A stretch of DNA of 43,943 bases, from positions 1 through 43,943 of the forward strand of contig SHVL01000019.1 in NCBI GenBank assembly GCA_009694305.1. Reading direction: 5' to 3'. The notes under the pieces are model-generated. The model searched no databases and was not told the origin of the DNA. It worked only from the letters and a program-made list of their open reading frames with translations. This document shows positions 42,584 to 43,943 of this stretch, in pieces (positions within the stretch are counted from its first letter, which is position 1; each line of letters starts with the position of its first letter). The position numbers were made by a program, and so were the translations under genes. This stretch comes from Thermoleophilia bacterium. Lineage in GTDB: Bacteria; Actinomycetota; Thermoleophilia; Gaiellales; Gaiellaceae.

Positions 42584-43112
42584 CTACGACACGAACGCAT
42601 CGGGCAGCAGCAGGGCGGCGTCGAGCAGCCGGTCGATACTCGCCCCGTTCGACCTCGACCGCTCCGAGCGTACGTCGGTGCGGTGTCGCCCACTGCACGT
42701 CGAGAAGCCACGTCCCTCCGGCGGCCTCCGGATGGAGGATGAGCGCTAGGAGAGCAGCCTGCGAGGCACCTGTGCGCCGATGCACCCTCGACTCCGCGGC
42801 GAACAGGTCACCGATCCCGTACAACCCGCCAGCGAACCCGTCGCCGAAGGCCGTGTCGATCCTGACCTCGTACCCGCGCGCTGCCCTGCGCAGCGAACGG
42901 GATGCGGCGAACCCGGCTACCGGAATCATGGCCCGCAGGGGCGGAGACCACCAGACGAGGTTGGCATCGACCCGCATCGGGAACGTCCCGCGCCGGTACG
43001 CGGCCAGGAGCGTTCCGGGCTCGAGATCGGCACCGAGCGCCCACACGTCATGCGGATCATCTGCAGGGTGGGCGCGAGAGCGACCAGGGGGTGGGAGGGG
43101 GCCGATCGGCAT
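42584..43112 (-). pseudogene. aat: Leucyl/phenylalanyl-tRNA-protein transferase, degenerate
   Basis: The minus-strand ATG at 43112 opens a clear Aat start: VWALGADLEPGTLLAAYRRG, TFPMRVDANLVWWSPPLRA and the RIDTAFGD strand. The next expected block (the WI..AY..LH..G.AHSVE.W region, about 40 residues) is missing. The chain jumps straight to FAGGLYGIGDLFAAESRVH, where the usual GESMF is AESRV. Near 42641 an extra C shifts the frame. In the original frame the end reads RLLDAALLLPDAFVS with TAG at 42584-42586; as written, the frame runs on into rseP antisense. A deletion plus a frameshift make a working enzyme unlikely. Confidence 0.78.
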
Positions 43113-43117
43113 GTCTC

Positions 43118-43123
43118 TACACT
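43118..43123 (+). promoter_or_regulatory. -10 element for ispG, probable leaderless promoter
   Basis: TACACT ends eight bases before the ATG at 43132, with only GGGTGGGG between. Confidence 0.45.
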
Positions 43124-43131
43124 GGGTGGGG

Positions 43132-43943
43132 ATGGGCAGTCTCGCGCAGATCCGGGTTGGCGGTGTCACGATCGGTGGCGGGGCTCCCGTCGTCGTTCAG
43201 TCGATGACCTTGACGAAGACACACGACGTCGAGGCGACGATCGCCCAGATCGCAGCCCTCGCTTCCGCCGGGTGTGAGGTCGTGCGCTGCGCGGTGCCGA
43301 AGATCGAGGATGCAGACGCCCTTGCAAGGATCGTCCGCCTCTCGCCGATCCCCGTGATCGCCGACATTCATTTCAACGCGTCACTCGCGCTTCGAGCGAT
43401 CGAGGCGGGTGTCGCAGCCGTGCGGATCAACCCGGGCAACATCGGTGGGCCCGACAAAGTCGAGCTCGTCGTGAAGGCCGCGAAGAAGGCGGGCGTGGCG
43501 ATGCGGATCGGAGCCAACTCCGGCTCGCTGCCGGCACACCTCACGGCGCTTGCGCAGCAGGATCAGGCAGAGGCGCTCGTTGCCGCCGCCCTCGAGGAGG
43601 TGACCATCCTGGAACGGCTCGACTACCGTGATTTCAAGATCTCCGTGAAGGCCACCCACGTGCCGACGATGATCCGTGCCTACCGGATGCTCGCGGCGAA
43701 GGTTCCCTATCCGCTCCACCTCGGGGTGACCGAGGCAGGAACACCGTTTGCCGGCACGATCAAGAGTGCGATCGGGATCGGTTCCCTCCTCGCCGACGGG
43801 ATCGGCGATACGTTCCGCGTCTCCCTGACCGCCGACCCGGTGAAGGAGGTCGAGGTCGCCTGGGAGATCCTCAAGGCGCTCGGCCTGCGCGAGCGCGGCC
43901 CCGTGATGATCGCCTGTCCGTCCTGCGGACGCGACAACGTCGG
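43132..43943 (+). CDS. ispG: (E)-4-hydroxy-3-methylbut-2-enyl-diphosphate synthase, N-terminal part (runs off window)
   Basis: 270 codons from ATG 43132 to the right edge with no stop. It begins MGSLAQIRVGGVTIGGGAPV and includes VQSMTLTKTHDVEATIAQI, EVVRCAVPKIEDADAL, IPVIADIHFNASLALRAIEAG, VRINPGNIGGPDKVEL, LHLGVTEAGTPFAGTIKSAIG and GIGDTFRVSLTADP. The last residues CPSCGRDNV supply two of the three cysteines of the [4Fe-4S] cluster. IspG (GcpE) makes HMBPP, the sixth step of the same MEP pathway that contains dxr upstream. The missing C-terminus should hold the third cysteine. Confidence 0.95.
   Translation, partial: MGSLAQIRVGGVTIGGGAPVVVQSMTLTKTHDVEATIAQIAALASAGCEVVRCAVPKIEDADALARIVRLSPIPVIADIHFNASLALRAIEAGVAAVRINPGNIGGPDKVELVVKAAKKAGVAMRIGANSGSLPAHLTALAQQDQAEALVAAALEEVTILERLDYRDFKISVKATHVPTMIRAYRMLAAKVPYPLHLGVTEAGTPFAGTIKSAIGIGSLLADGIGDTFRVSLTADPVKEVEVAWEILKALGLRERGPVMIACPSCGRDNV

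Noticed and set aside
1-43943. CRISPR arrays, insertion sequences, prophage or integrase
   Set aside because: No regular repeats, transposase, integrase or attachment-site repeats were found while reading; the window is mostly conserved housekeeping order.

Overview
The window is a GC-rich chromosomal segment from an actinobacterium-like organism. A deep-branching lineage such as Thermoleophilia is my best guess, but that is an inference from gene content alone. The supporting signs are an actinobacterial-type integration host factor (mIHF) next to gmk-rpoZ-coaBC, SepF/YggT/DivIVA near lspA, a Gram-positive (Cheo-box) type LexA operator, a tRNA gene without an encoded CCA end, heavy GTG/TTG start use, and many start codons only 6-9 bases after a TANNNT-like -10 element (probable leaderless mRNAs). 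Beside the class 2 PyrD plus PyrF arrangement known from Streptomyces, the class 1B PyrD with PyrK is unusual.

Layout. 1-1.6 kb: the edge of an unknown small protein and a wrecked NCS1-type permease pseudogene. 1.6-3.5 kb: corA, a GST-like protein and tRNA-Arg(CCG). 3.5-5.5 kb: an epimerase/racemase gene and a DUF1611 gene that together resemble the dgcA-dgcN D-glutamate pair. 5.6-11.2 kb: a secreted glycosidase-like protein, a tiny LysM membrane protein under two LexA boxes, RNase Z, a methyltransferase and a large membrane glycosyltransferase. 11.3-19.8 kb: a tight pyrimidine operon pyrR-pyrB-pyrC-carA-carB-pyrK-pyrD behind a PyrR-binding leader hairpin, with no pyrF. 19.9-24.3 kb: mIHF, gmk, rpoZ, a decayed secreted-protein gene, an M19 dipeptidase, coaBC and a TPR protein. 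24.3-31.8 kb: a glycosyltransferase pair, a class V aminotransferase, a GFA-fold protein, an HD protein, murA (Asp at the usual catalytic Cys), ridA, a CCA-adding-enzyme relative and YggS. 31.8-35.2 kb: sepF, yggT, divIVA, a DUF167 gene, lspA and an RluD-type pseudouridine synthase. 35.2-42.5 kb: rpsB-tsf-pyrH-frr-uppS-cdsA-dxr-rseP, with ribosomal protein S2 carrying an extra C-terminal helix-hairpin-helix (DUF4332-like) domain. 42.6-43.9 kb: a decayed aat gene and the start of ispG, which runs off the window.

How it fits together. Most genes are housekeeping: UMP synthesis feeds pyrH; rpsB/tsf/frr serve translation; uppS, dxr and ispG make isoprenoid precursors and the undecaprenyl carrier; murA, SepF and DivIVA serve wall growth and division; cdsA, rseP and lspA serve the membrane. 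The points most worth a second look are the S2-DUF4332 fusion, the LexA-controlled LysM protein (a probable YneA-like division inhibitor), the PyrR element abutting the pyrR ribosome binding site, the fosfomycin-insensitive type of MurA, three frameshifted pseudogenes (one of them aat), and the leaderless promoter pattern. No CRISPR array, insertion sequence, prophage or attachment site was seen.
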